NCBI GenBank assembly: GCA_022496185.1
Contig: WTXG01000022.1
Span: 1 to 64,000 of the forward strand
Length of the DNA stretch: 64,000 nucleotides
Reading direction: 5' to 3'
DNA from: Multifurca ochricompacta
Taxonomy: Eukaryota; Basidiomycota; Agaricomycetes; Russulales; Russulaceae
This document shows, piece by piece, positions 32,006 through 44,366 of this stretch. The notes beneath the pieces are model-generated. The model was not told the DNA's origin. It saw nothing but the letters and a program-made list of their open reading frames with translations, and ran no database searches. The number at the start of each line of letters is the position of its first letter. The stretch's first letter is position 1. The position numbers and the translations under genes are program-made.

Positions 32006-34792
32006 AAACGGTGCAAAGTTGGTGGCGGTGGTGGTAAACGAGAAAGAGTGGAAGACTGAGTGACTGAGCGTGCGTGCGTGACTTGTCAATCAATCAAGCC
32101 TACAAAGTGCCGGCGGTGCCCCTTGCCCTTTTCCCCCTTTGCCCCTTCCCCCCCCTTGTTCTCTTCTCTTCTCACGTCCCTCTCTCGCCCTCGCCCCCTT
32201 CAACCAACCAACACGTGCTAAGGCTAAGGTCAGGCGTCAGGCTAAAAGGTATAAATCTAATTTAATTTAATTTTATAAAAAAATTAAAAACTCCGTCCCG
32301 TCCCGTCCTCTCCTCTCCTCTTCTTCCTCTCCTCTCCTAACAACCCCTCTCTCCTTCCCCAATATTTGATTGTTGAATGGTGTATGTGTATATTACTGTA
32401 CTATCGGGTTAAAGTCACCGATACTCGGTACTTGCTATCTAACCTGTCAAATGGGGTAACACACATGTATGCCTCGAGGCCTGCCTACAAGCATTGCATC
32501 CATCGCCCATCATCATCACATTTCCGCACCGCACCGAGTTAAATTCACACGGCTAGGCACTGTAGGTCAATCAAAGTCAGGTCAAGTCAAGTGTACTGTA
32601 TGAGCGTGCCTACCTTGTGACTGGTTCGTTCCTTTTTTCTTTTCTTTCTTTTTTCGTCTCTTGTGGCGCGCGCCAAGTCGAGTCGGCCATTTAATGCCGC
32701 ATGCCGCGGAGATCTTTTTCAAATTCATGCCGTTTCGGCAGTACCAATTAGGTATTCAATCAACGCTCTCCTGTCGATCTAACTTTCCTTTCCTTCACCT
32801 TCACTTCTTCACCTTCTTTCTTTCGCCCATCGATCGAAGCGAGAACGAACAAACACAAACAACACCACACACCATACACCCCCTCCACAATTAATCCGAT
32901 CCTAAAGATCCAAGACAGGCGTGTAATTTACCGTTTCTGGCTTTTGAGTTTTTCTTTGGTCATAGAAGAGGTGCCCACGCCCCACACTAGCATATAGCAT
33001 ATGGAGAGATAAAAGAGCATGTGAAACCCTTCCCTCCCCCTCTATGTTTTGCTTAGTTAGAGATATCACTTACTCGCGGTCGGTGGACCGTCTCACCCTC
33101 TCACGTTCGAATCTAAACCAACCTTCCCATCAACTGCGGCGCCCGTATGCACCGGTCAAAAATAAAATAAGGGCTTCAGCACGACCTCGACTCTCTCTTT
33201 TCTCTCAGAGTCTGAACCCAATCTTTCCTTCCTTCCATTGTTTTATTAAAGCCAAGTGGCAGTAAAATTCATCTCCTAAAGGCGGGCACTCAGTTTCTCT
33301 CGTTCTTCTTTCTTCTCTTTGACACCCAAGCCGTCCCTTTTTCATTTTCATATTTTAATGTATCATGTATCCCGCTAGCGCGCGTTAATGGTTAACGCCC
33401 AGTTGTTTTTTTTTTTTTTTTTTTCATCCTGTCTGTGCGTCTGTCAGTTGTCTGTGCCTGAGCTCATCGCCGCCACACCGCCAAGGGGTTGACTTGCTTG
33501 AAGTTAAAGCCAAAAAATAAAAAAAAGCCACTAACAAATCATCCATCAAAACAACAGCCTCCATTTGAATTCTCCATATTATATATAAAAAGTTGATCTG
33601 GTGGCCCACCAACCAGTCAGTCAGTCATCGCATCCCGTCAAGTCCCAATCACATCAACAAATCAACGTCACACGTCGGAGAGAAAAAAAAAAAAAAGGAG
33701 GCAGGTGGGCGGGATGTGTGTGGGGGCGTTTTGTTTCATGTGTGTCCATCCGTCCAACGACGGGTCCGGGTCCGGGTCATTATTGACAAAATTGACAAAA
33801 CCTGATTTTCATTCCATTTTCATTCAATCATTCTATTCAATCATATCATTCATTTCACGTTCATTTGTCCGCTTTCCATTTCTACACACACTTACTTATT
33901 CCATTTTTTTGCAACACTCATAAAAAAAGTGCAAGCAAGCATGACTTGGCCTGGCTTGGCTTGGCTTGGCATTTGATATCTCCCTTTGCTTTGAGTAAAG
34001 AGTTCCCGAAAAAAATTAAGAATAATAATCCTAACGTGTGTATATTCAAGCTTGCTTGCGACAATTAAGTTGCCCTGCGATGTTTTTGTTGTTTGTCGCT
34101 CTCTCTCTCTCTCTCTCTCTTTCCGATGTGAACACCAAAAAAAAAAGATCCTTACCTACTTCGGATCATATGCATGCAAGGCATTCGCCCGTCGATCCGT
34201 CGATCCGTCGGTCAGTCCGTCGGTCACTCTGGAGTGTGTGGTGTCATGACGTGCCCATGCCCACGCACGAAGAATAGAAATAGAATGGCGGCTACATATA
34301 TTATGCGTCCCGCGCTCAAACACACACGCGCAAAACACACACAATCGGGTTCAATCGGGGCCAAGGCCAAAAAGACTATTCAGATTTCAGATCAGAGAGA
34401 GAAAGAGAGGATGGAGGGGGGGGAAGGACCGGACCGGACTGGAGAGAAAAAAAGAAAAAAAGGGGAGTAGATGGATGGATGATCAATAATCAGCTTTGTT
34501 CCCGCCGCCGCCGCCGCTTCTCCGGTTTTTATTTTTTAAAGGAATTCCTCATGGAACACCTCATGGAACAAACACGGAATAAGACCTTTTTGAGTGAGTG
34601 AGACTTCACAACATTGCCGGTGTGAGCGGGTCCTCCCCCCTTGAGTTGGACGTGGTGGTGGTAGTGGTTTATGACATGTGGGTGCGTCGTGCACACCATA
34701 AGCGGACAACGAGGCGGCAATGATTGAATGAATTGAATTTAGATCAGATCTAGTCGCGTCATCCATCGTTTCACTTGTCACATCTGTCACGT
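32006..34792. other. Intergenic, microsatellite-rich, no gene seen
   Basis: This region holds pyrimidine tracts, (CT)n at 34099-34121, T and A runs, gtcgatccgtcgatccgtcggtcagtccgtc units (34193-34222) and (CCG)n at 34501-34516. None of its short ORFs has protein-like composition or splice context. Confidence 0.5.
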
Positions 34793-36660
34793 CTGTTATC
34801 TAACTGTTTAGATCTTCTCTCAGAAATTTCCTGGCCTGGCTGAATCACTAGTGGCACTTCTCTTCCTCTTCCTTACTCTTCCCCCTTCCTTTCCATTGGG
34901 CGTGGCGTTGACACTAAGCAGAAAGTAACGCCTCAATTCTTGTATGCACGGGTCAAACAACAACTGAGGCCTCGGACTAACTGAATTGAACTTGAACTGA
35001 ACTCCTTATTCGAGATATAATCAAACATGAGACGATGAAACGATCAAAAAAAGAAGATAGATAAGGGCCAGTGAGGCCAGAAAGCAATTTGGGCCGTCTG
35101 TGGTTAGCCTAGCCCCTCCCCCCCCCCCCCCCCCTCGTTCTCGCGTCGGCGTCGGAAATCGGAAAGAAAACGGTCACCGGCTATGACCCCAGAATAAGGG
35201 CAGGGTTCGGAAGGATATAGTAGGATATATCATATTTTGTTACAAATCCCGACCGGAGTGGAGTGAGGAGGTTTGTGAGGTGAGGTTGAACGTGATTTCT
35301 GGCTTGCCCTAACTACTCACATACATATCTGGATTGTTGTTGCCCCAAAATTCCGGAATTTCGTCTCATACATCGTTCGGTCGGACGACGACTTGCATAC
35401 ACCACACACGCAACGCACACCGGTCCGGTCATTGATCAGCGAAAATCATTGTTTGAATATTGAATTGTTGATATAAACGCGCACACGCGCTCTCTCTTCC
35501 CCCCCTCAAAGGTGGACGGACTGAATGGAGGTAGAAAGGGTAATTCTGCATATGTAACGTACGTGCACATATGATGAACACACACGAATGAAGAGAAGAA
35601 CGAAAAACTCTACCCTTTGGCGGCGCGCGTGCGAGAGGGATGGAGTAGAGGAGAATCATTATTCTACCGTTATTGGACATGAAAAAATAATACATGGAGG
35701 ATGTCGAACGGACACACGACACTCGTATATACAACCACCGTTGCACAACCGAAATCATGTTCCAGGGCGCCGTGATCCGACCGTACACGGATAGTTAGTA
35801 GTGGGGCCAAGGCCAGGAAGGCAAACGGAACCCTGGATGGATCAGTCAGTCATCCTCCCCTGTCTCGATTGACACCACCAGCCAGCGTTAGATTTTTGGA
35901 GAGTCGGAGCGCTGTAATTTGATGATCGACAATTCGGGTAACGTGACTCACGTGACATGTGTACTTGGCCCCCTCCCCCAACCAACTTTACTCGACGGCG
36001 ACTGTTTCTTTGGTTCAAACAAGCAAAATTCTTTACTCGCCTGCATGTGATTTTTTTTTTCTTCGTCTTTGAATTGAAGGGTCAAGAGCATTGGAAGAGG
36101 ACCCCGACGTGCCCATACCACCCTGAACATCCATCCATCAAGGCGAAGAAGAAGAAGAAGAAGAAGAAGATTTCAACGCAAGCCCAAGGTCTATATTTCA
36201 ATATCGAGGCGGAGTTTCGACTCCAACTACGAAAGGAAATCGAAGAGTAGACATCTTAGTAGTAGCTTATACGAAACATATTTTTGTTAATCTTGAAACA
36301 CTTCCCTTCTCCAGTGGTGCAACCTGTTCATATCGAAGGTTGTCCAAGGGTTTAATTGATATAGATAGAGCTCGGACGAAGATTCGAGTGGCGTCTCCAC
36401 CTTCACTCTCTAGGCCTCTTCGCTGGTTTGTTATTAAAGACGTACACTCAATCATCATCATTGCCACCATATCATCACCATCATACCATGTCAACCCACG
36501 CAAGGGAAAACTGGCCTCCCGCCGTGAATAATACAAGAAGAAAGGAATAATCACAAGCCTCTCCACAATGGCATGATAGATGAAGCATGAAGATCGTCCT
36601 CCGTTGCATGGGGCTTTATTTACGTCGATGAAGTAGGTGAGGCGAATATCATCCCGAATC
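34793..36660. repeat. Segmental duplication, copy 1
   Basis: Block 34793-35960 matches 44367-45385, and block 36365-36660 matches 46965-47265, in the same order and orientation. Shared landmarks are tgacactaagcagaa.., cggtcaccggctatgaccccagaataagg, gagtcggagcgctgtaatttgat and caagggaaaactggcctccc. Divergence is moderate with many small indels. It includes a poly-C run (35107-35125) and (AAG)n (36143-36171). No ORF is conserved between the copies. Confidence 0.85.
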
Positions 36661-37081
36661 GATAAACACAGCTTTGGGTGAGGTCTTGAAAAAAAAAAGG
36701 AAAACCATAGTAAATGACCGGGTCTTGGGCTTGAGATTTAGTTCTCTTCCACCGCAACCTAGCAAAATGATGGTTTTTTTTTTTTTTCAAAAGGAGTCTA
36801 TGTATATTGGCCCCATGCAATTTCAAAAACGCTCACGCTGCTGTAATGTTCATTCGATTTTGCAATTCTTACCCCACCTCACTCCATAATGGAGTGAGAA
36901 GAAGATGAAAAAAAGATGTAGACTGTCCAAATTTTCCTCGTCTATCCCCATGCTCCTATTTCCAAAAAAAAAATTACAAGTATACGAAACCCAAAGTCTG
37001 GCCCAATTTCTCTGCTTTTTTCTATGAGCAGTACACGCAATTGGCCGCAACCCTTCCTTCCCCCCCCCCCCCTCTAAGCCA

Positions 37082-38303
37082 TCATCCATCCAGAAGAGCG
37101 TCGCGTAAAAACACCGTGGCCTCATCAACAACCCACCAAAGGTCTCTTCAGCACTGCGCTTGAGGTCGAACGAGTGGTCAAAACCGTCCAAAATATGCAA
37201 CGTCGACTTCACCCCAGCATCCAGCAAGCGTGAGTGTATCACTCGAGAACTATCTGTAAGCACAGCGGTGTCTTCGGATCCGTGGATGAGAAACACAGGT
37301 GGCCATTCGGGGGTGACCCATAGTTGTGGGAAAATCGCGCGTTCCGAAACGGGCAAGGCGTTGAAAAATCGCGCGTCTTTCGTTGATATCTCTGTGTCCT
37401 CATCTTCATCTTTGGTGGGGAGCAATTCACGCAGGGTTTCGCTGATCGAGGGTTCGTGTAAGCCGGTCCAGTAATCTAGGTATGTGCCGAATTGCAACCA
37501 CAGTTGCGCAAGCACGTGACGCGGATTCGATGGTAAACCAGCCTTCGCAGATTCTCGCCCAAAGAACGTGGGTTTAGATTGTGCGATCGGCGGGAGGGTC
37601 GTAGTTGCCGGGTAAAGGAACGCGGAGTACTCTGCGGGATCCAGGAGTTCGCGGCCCAAAAAAAAGGGCTCGTTTTTTGGTGCGAGCAAATGGGGAGACT
37701 GTAGAAAAAATAAAAATAAAAAGTACGTTTATTTTATTTTATTTTCAGATATTTGTTGTGTGAATCCGTTGTTGCGCGGGGCAGTACTCACGAATACGTC
37801 CCCCCCTAAGCCGTAGATTGATAGCACGGCCAGCGGTTTTGGCTTGGCATGAACGGCGGCGAGAAATGCGCACATCCCACCCGCGCTAGAGCCAGCGACG
37901 GCCAAGCGCGTTCCATCAATCGGTGTGGTGCCCAACAGAGGCGTTTTGGCAAGGTACGCGAACAAGTCCACAACGTCTTCAAGGACGTCATGTCCCGTTC
38001 CGGGAGGCATCAAACGATAATCTGCAGAGATAAATGCGAGACCGGTTGCGGTTGTGCGCCCTGGAGCAAAAAAAATAAACAAACAAACAAAAAAACTGTA
38101 AGAAGGGGAGAGGACAGACTGCAGAGCCATATAGGAAGCCAGCTCGAGCGATCGCCCACAGTCATACCACCACCGTGAAAGAAGACGACTGCTGGGACGG
38201 GTCGGTAAGAGGTGGTGCCAGTTGGTGGTGGATAAACATCAATGTATAGTGTCAATTCGCCAACTTGCTTGTAAGCAATGGTGGTAGGGGTCACCTCTGC
38301 CAT
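37082..38303 (-). CDS. Alpha/beta-hydrolase (HSL/arylacetamide-deacetylase type), 3' frameshift
   Basis: This is a predicted esterase or lipase. Exons are 38303-38168, 38060-37792 and 37698 downward, and phases close. The oxyanion motif HGGG (residues 43-46) spans the first intron. The nucleophile lies in GSSAG (Ser104), and the catalytic Asp (HGSED, Asp278) and His (FDHSF, His310) are in exon 3, as in the abhydrolase_3/HSL family. There is no signal peptide, so it is probably cytosolic. Near 37130-37140 the frame no longer fits the family. A one-base shift would give a short, typical C-terminus ending at TGA 37082-37084, whereas the unshifted frame runs on through unrelated sequence to 36850 (417 aa). 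Confidence 0.87.
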
Positions 38304-39728
38304 TGTGGGTATCGTTGTTGGGGAAGAAGGAGGAAACGTAGATAGGGCCGTCTTACTACCCCAGACCAGAAATGGAGATGGGGTTTACCGTAATGTAAGT
38401 AGCCATGGGCCAGCGAGCGCGGAGATACATGAGGGTTGAGTTTGGACCGCGAGAACGAGATGAGAACGAGACGAGGACTTCTCTGTATAGGGTGTCGAGA
38501 CGGGCCGGTGGCAACCGGATCAACATTCACAAAATTCAATGATTTTCTGACAGTTGCATCTATAGTGTTTAAGGGGAAACAGTTTTAACCAACAACTGAC
38601 CATGATGATGATGCAGGCTAACTTATGGACTCTAGTTATTTATTGGCAAGAGTTTCATACCCACCTGTGTTATGACCCCAGGCTTGCTGTTGAACTTACC
38701 TTTTCGTTACTTATCCTTGCTTGTATCATAGGATGGTGATTCCCTCCTTTGTTCAGGTTGAGGATGGGACAAGGCAAATTAAGATCATGTGAGAGGGAAC
38801 AGATATGTTTGTATGGACAAGCTTAGCTCTGACTGATTTTTGTTGAGGTATAACCTACAACCTACTCTTTCACATACTTTAAGTACAAGAACTGGTCGCG
38901 ACTTGAACTAGACCTTAAGTCTAGTTTTCTGGTTCTTACTAGATCTAGATACTCGCGAATCAATCCCCTTTCGTCTCGTGCACCACGATCAGCGAACAAC
39001 TCATTGTTCGCCTTCGAACTGACTTTGACCCGACACGCCACGCTGTGCATGACGATTATATCTAGCCACTCATCCAATCCTTCAACCCAGTATTCTATGT
39101 AAGTGGAGACACTATCCTTCTGCCCAACCCAAGTGGTGGTGTAATAGAATGAGCGATAAAAGGAAAGCTTAAAAGAGCAAGGACAAAAGAACAGATGTAG
39201 CAGACACAGTGTCAGGAGAATGTGTGGTTGTGGCGCGGCAAAGGTTGTGGATTCGAGACAAGACAATAGAGAAGTAAATGAAAGCAAGAGGGAAAGGGGG
39301 CGAGTATTGAGAAGATGGGAGATGCCGAGCGCGCCGAGCTACCTGTACAGGAGTATTCCAACCGGGGGGTAGAAGCAGAAGAACGGGAGATGGTTCTGGT
39401 GTGTATCGGAACAGCAAAAAAAAATGAAATCCTGAGAGTCTTCTTCGTCCAGCAGGTCCCCAGGTGGTGATCGTGTGTATACTGGCAGTGAAAGAGTAAC
39501 CAGCCCTTTCTCCGGGCCAAAGTGAGCACGCACAAGGGGTGATTACGGTCATCTGGGGAGGTTCTTGATGGCCCAGGCGTAAACACGGTGGTCGCACGGG
39601 TAACTATCCTGACACTTGACACTAATCAAACAATGGTCGGAATTTGGCAAGTGTCGCGTCGCGTCTTTGGCCACATGAATTGTGGAAGCACATTATTCTC
39701 ACGGGTCACGGGTCCAGAGTTCATATAT
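38304..39728. other. Intergenic region with one uncertain coding fragment
   Basis: No defined gene is seen. On the minus strand 38862-39130 encodes about 88 residues of protein-like, charged sequence (VGQKDSVSTYIEYWVEGLD.. to ..LKYVKE) after a possible splice acceptor. It has no recognisable domain and may be a remnant of a gene. Confidence 0.3.
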
Positions 39729-39736
39729 TATAAAAG
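39729..39736 (+). promoter_or_regulatory. TATA box of the Crinkler-like kinase gene
   Basis: TATAAAAG lies 72 bp before the chosen ATG (39801). An upstream in-frame ATG at 39753 is only about 24 bp from the TATA box and would lie at or before the transcription start, which supports 39801 as the start codon. Confidence 0.6.
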
Positions 39737-39800
39737 CTCCGTGTCGTGTTAGTTGCAAGTTAACCTATCTCAACTCTCTCAACAAACGACCGAAACGACC

Positions 39801-42617
39801 ATGACCACAGCACTCACCCTTTTTTGTCTGGCTGTCGATATCAAAAAGGCTCCTATTGGGGACATCTTCAAGGTTATAGTACAATCGGATGACGATGCAA
39901 TAGACCTCAAAGATGCCATCAAGCTCAAGAAGGCTCCAGAGTTCGACCACTTCGCAGCAGATCGACTAACTGTCTGGAAGTTATTGAAACCCCTGCACAT
40001 CAGGAGTTTAGAAGATCAGGGTTCTTTCGATGCAACCATCCAAAGCATCAAGTTACCTGACCCAAAATCTAAACAAGCGTTCGATGGAAATGGTGCTGTT
40101 CAACTCCTTCGCTCTGCCGAGAAGCTCTCCGGATACTGGGAAAAACTTCCAAAGAGGGGCCATCTGCATACCGTCATTCAGGTGCCATGTAAGTCTCGAT
40201 TGTTACTGGATTGCCGCACGTATTTAACAATAATCCAGCTGCCGCACCATCCAATTTGCCAGGTAATTTCTCAGTCACCTTGGTCTCATCGGCACATTCG
40301 CTTACAGGCGCCCTACTTGCCTTGCACCCACAGAATATCCCGTTTTAGAGGTCCTCTCTGGAAAATCCCGTGGACCACCCCCCTTCGCCGATGAGATCAC
40401 ATTCACTATCCCCGCGGCAAAGCGTATCCATAGCCTCCATAACAGCGATATTAGTAAGGATGAAGTCGAAGTTGCGACAGATACCCCTTCCTTTGTTGAT
40501 GATTTCCGGACGTCATTGAATCGTCAACGCGTGATCTCACCTAATGTGAGTGCGATCACAATTTCCCGTGATTCACCTTGCTGAGTTCACTTTTTATATA
40601 GGCGACAGGGTCATCGATGCTAAGAGGATATCTCGGAGATTCGTTTGATACGTATTTTCGGGATGGAACAAATTCTGACGATCCTCCAACGGTGAGGAAC
40701 AGCGAAATGGGAGTGTACTCCCATATCCTCTCTAGCTCGGAAATCCTAGCGGCGCAAAACTTTGGACATCAGAAAGAGGAGCACATTTCCACCGCTTTCC
40801 TGTACGATGTTGCGGGTGAATTTAGACGGCTGTTAAGGTCAACGGGTAAAGCTGATTTGTGAGTTGTGATTCACGTAGGGCTTCTTTGGGATGTTGTCTG
40901 ATTTTATTTGATAGTAGGACCGATTGGCCTTTCCCGCTGCTTGCTCAGCCTCGGGATGAACATGGAGAACTACGACGGTACCACCCAAGGAGCGACTTTC
41001 GTCTAGATGTCAGGGGCTTTCCGCATTGTATTATGGAAGTGACCTCGCATGAAGGTGGTTCGTCGAACGATCAACCAGACCAGAATCGGATGATTTTGCA
41101 AGGGTCGTGCCTTGCGAGACTTGGGAAAAAGCTGTGCGACGCGTTTAAACCCGATTCCGACCCGGTTGTCATCACGGCAATATTCATTGATAAGGATTTA
41201 ATTGCTCACGAATATCTGATGTATCAGCCTCCCTTGGAAGCAAAGAAGGTAAGAAAAGCAAATTGAGGATGCGTTGTGTGATTGACATATGGGATTTGTT
41301 AGGTGTTATACCACGAGAAGACTTTCAAACTTACTGATCCAATGGAAGCATTTAAATTCGTTTTCCAGTTGTACAACCTGCTGTCAAGAGTAATCGAGGA
41401 TAATGCAAGGCTGGATTGGCCCACATTATCGCTGGTTTTGCAATTGGCGGACTACATTTCTTACGATGACTATCCTTCATTGACAACTGACAAGGGAAAT
41501 GGCAGCAAAAGTCGCGCAGGTGGTTCTAAGGGAACAAAGGGGGATACAAAGCAGCCAGAAACCATCTTTGAAGAGAAATTAATGCGGCAGACTCTTGAAC
41601 ATGCTGGGTACCAGATCACGCAGCAAGAGGACGAGCGGGTGGTCGCTCAGGTGCGCGTCCCTTTATTACTTTTCATGACTTGCAGCTCACGACTTGGATT
41701 ATAGCTCACGTCGAGAATGCGCACGGCGAGCTCATCCGATGGCGCCCCGGTTGTGTTAAAACTCCTGGATGACGACACTGACAATGATGGCATGGACGAG
41801 CTGAAGATCTTGCGATACCTCAGCAGGTTCAAGGTTCCATCAAATCACGCCATCGAACTTCATGGCGTTGTCGACCTGACCATCGGAAAGGCGATCGCAT
41901 TGCCGTGGAGGACTCCCCTTGTCGATTATCTCCAGTCGCAGCATCCACTTTTATCAGCGGAGTCGTTGCAGAGGCAGCTCCTGGAGGGTGTCGCGTTTCT
42001 GCATGAGCACAAAATCGCTCATCTGGACCTGAAGCCGGACAATGTGGTGATTGACAGTGAAAGGGATCGATATTGTCCGCGACTGTCGATTATTGACTTT
42101 GGGTTGTCTGTCGTCGTCGAGGACGAAGAAACGATGATCGAAGGGTATTGCGGGACTCGAAGATGGACTGCGCCGGAGGTTGGAACATCGGATGACTCGG
42201 ATACGAAGTACAGCCCTATCCTTGCTGACCGGTGGGCTTGTGGACGAATGCTTGGTTATCTCGAGGCGCAAGTCCCAAATCAGAATGTTCTGGATGGTGA
42301 TGACAGTTGGGGAATCTTAGGCAGGCTATGGAAACAGTTATTGAACTCAGATCCGAGATCACGGCCTTCTCTTTCGGTGGTGTTGGACGAATATCAACGG
42401 TATCAAAGGGACAGGATGGTTGAACGTGGCGGAGGGGAGGACGACAGTGACGCGGTACAGAAGCGGATTGGTTTTAATTGGTACGTCTACGTTTTTCTGC
42501 GGCGCCAATGGCATGTCTGAACATGGTGACAGTGCGGACGATATTGTGAATGAGCCGAATTTATCAAGAATCGAAATAGATGATGGGTTTATCGGTCATT
42601 GGATCGCGTGCTCTTAG
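39801..42617 (+). CDS. Crinkler-like modular protein: ubiquitin-like header, REase-like region, protein kinase
   Basis: Eight exons: 39801-40188, 40239-40262, 40334-40545, 40602-40858, 40915-41248, 41303-41650, 41705-42480 and 42533-42617. All phases close to 807 aa. Residues 1-130 match the Crinkler (CRN) header: LTLFCLAV, then LKDAIKLKKAPEFDHFAADR, LTVWKL and a final HTVIQVP. Residues about 294-405 hold FRLDVRGFPHCIMEVTS, which resembles the D..ExK core of restriction-endonuclease folds, with Thr in place of Lys. Residues 522-780 are a kinase with VVLK (Lys540), HLDLKPDN (Asp629), DFG (Asp652) and APE (677-679), so it is probably active. CRN proteins are known as effectors in oomycetes and occur in many fungi. 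There is no signal peptide. A Ser/Gly/Lys linker (about 465-485) separates the last two parts. Confidence 0.88.
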
Positions 42618-42791
42618 CTGCGGGTGGCGGCAGTCCACGAGAGGGTACTTACCTGTGTCTTTACATTTTTTCGTTTTCTTTCACGATCGAGGCTGTGTTG
42701 AGGAAAGCTGGGCAGCAGGATATAGGATAAGATGATAACTCGTCGCGTTTGTAATTTCATATAGACCAGGTAGCAAGTTACATAAGTGTTA

Positions 42792-43219
42792 ATGGCTATT
42801 GTTTGCAACAAATCGTCATCTGACAATATTGCCTCGAGAAAGATGGTCTGTTTATCTCATATGCTTATCATTATATCATTAACTCGATGTAGAGTGAAGG
42901 TTATGTCAAAGGGTATGCGGTCGATTGGGAGAAGATCAAAAGCTTTCTCAATACCACAGATGACGCGGACCCTCGAATCGGCGACGTAATAGTTCAAATC
43001 CTGGACTTTGTCGGCAAGGGTAAATATTGGACATGCTGGGCTCGGCCCATTGAACCGCCTGGCCAATCTTCAGTCATTGTCATCTCTTTTGGTCATGGCT
43101 CCTTCGACAATGACTTGGAGAAGTTGAAAAAACGAGAGTTTACGCCTCCGATGTATCTGGAAGAGTTAGCGGTGCCTCTTCTGTCCGGTCCAGATGTTTT
43201 TGAGTTTGTGAGCTGGTGA
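42792..43219 (+). CDS. Small two-exon protein of unknown function
   Basis: This is a candidate gene directly downstream of the Crinkler-like kinase, on the same strand. Exon 1 is 42792-42845 (18 codons), followed by a 47-bp intron (GTCTGT..ATTAACTCGATGTAG), and exon 2 is 42893-43219, giving 126 aa. Exon 2 has a protein-like, non-repetitive composition with several Trp (GYAVDWEKIKSF, KYWTCWARP, ending FEFVSW). There is no TM helix, signal peptide or known domain. The GTCTGT donor is weak, so the first exon is uncertain. It could also be the surviving end of a larger gene. Confidence 0.5.
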
Positions 43220-44366
43220 TAAAGGTGTGTATCCCTCTGTTTCTTCTGAAAGCCGCCATAACAAGATTCATCATCTTTGTGCACGACCAGGATTTCGTGT
43301 ATATTGAATCAGAATGTAGTGTAAAGCTTTTGGTACTGTAGTCATGAAAAGGCGGACTTGGAGTTATGTGACGACGAGTTGAGTGTGGGACAAGCGAAGA
43401 GTGAGGGTGGCTACAGTTTAACATTCGGCGCCTGGTGCGTCAAATGGTATCCAGACGGATGGCGTCATCATCGTCGCTCTTTACCATCAGCCTCCAGCTC
43501 TCTCCACTCTCCACTCTTCTCGCTCTCCATTAAGCACAGCCATCCTTCTTTGTCTTGAACCACCACCATCAAGCTTGAGCCTTGCTGTACAGTAAGGCCC
43601 AAGGCAGGGCAGGGTAGCAGGCCGGCCTGTCGCTGGCGGTGACAGTAAGGAATGTCAAGGGGAAACAAAAGAAACCAGACCACTTACCAGAGGCCCGGCT
43701 CCCCAGTCAGCCTATCCCAGCTCTTGAGGTCGCTGCTCTGAAATAGGCCTGAAGGTGGCCCGAGTCCGAAGGAGGGTGGTGGCAAAGGAGATGTTGCCAA
43801 AGATGTCAGGCCCGGTGAGGTGGCCAGGAAGAGTGTCTGTTACGAAACGCCTGTTAGACAACTCACTATGATAGCTTTTGATTCTTTTCCTCCATTCGAG
43901 TCCCCCTCTCTCATGTTCTAGACTGCAGGAAGGCAGCGCCCTCAACGCAATTCCCCTTTTTTTGGTCTCTGTTGCTTTCTCATGACGTCGTGTACCTTTA
44001 AACATATAAGTACAGCAGGAATCCAGCTCAAAGACGCCAGTCTTGAGCTTTTGTATTTTACTTGGCTTAGGACCCAGAAATCTTATTTGTTCCTTTTTTG
44101 CTTCACAATTGTGTCGCAACTGTCTCATTACCCGAACTACTGGACTTTCAGAACGATTGAGCCAAGAACGTAACAGTGTCAATGCCCACTTCCACACGGG
44201 CAGCCACGTAGCATGGGCAGGAGAGAACGAGATGAGAAAAGGTGGCCCGGGTGAGGTTATCGCAGGAAGCGGTCTGGGGTAGGGTGGGATGGAACTGCTC
44301 GCGATGAAGCCATGGCTGGTGGCAAGCGAACAAACCTGCGAGGATCCCCTGTATCTAGATATCTGC
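43220..44366. other. Intergenic, no gene supported
   Basis: Several overlapping short frames exist on both strands (for example 43712-44197 minus), but none shows domain motifs or consistent splice signals. Confidence 0.4.

Noticed and set aside
39169..39622. Two overlapping minus-strand ORFs of about 140 codons upstream of the Crinkler-like gene
   Set aside because: They are mutually overlapping in different frames, with no motif and no consistent introns.
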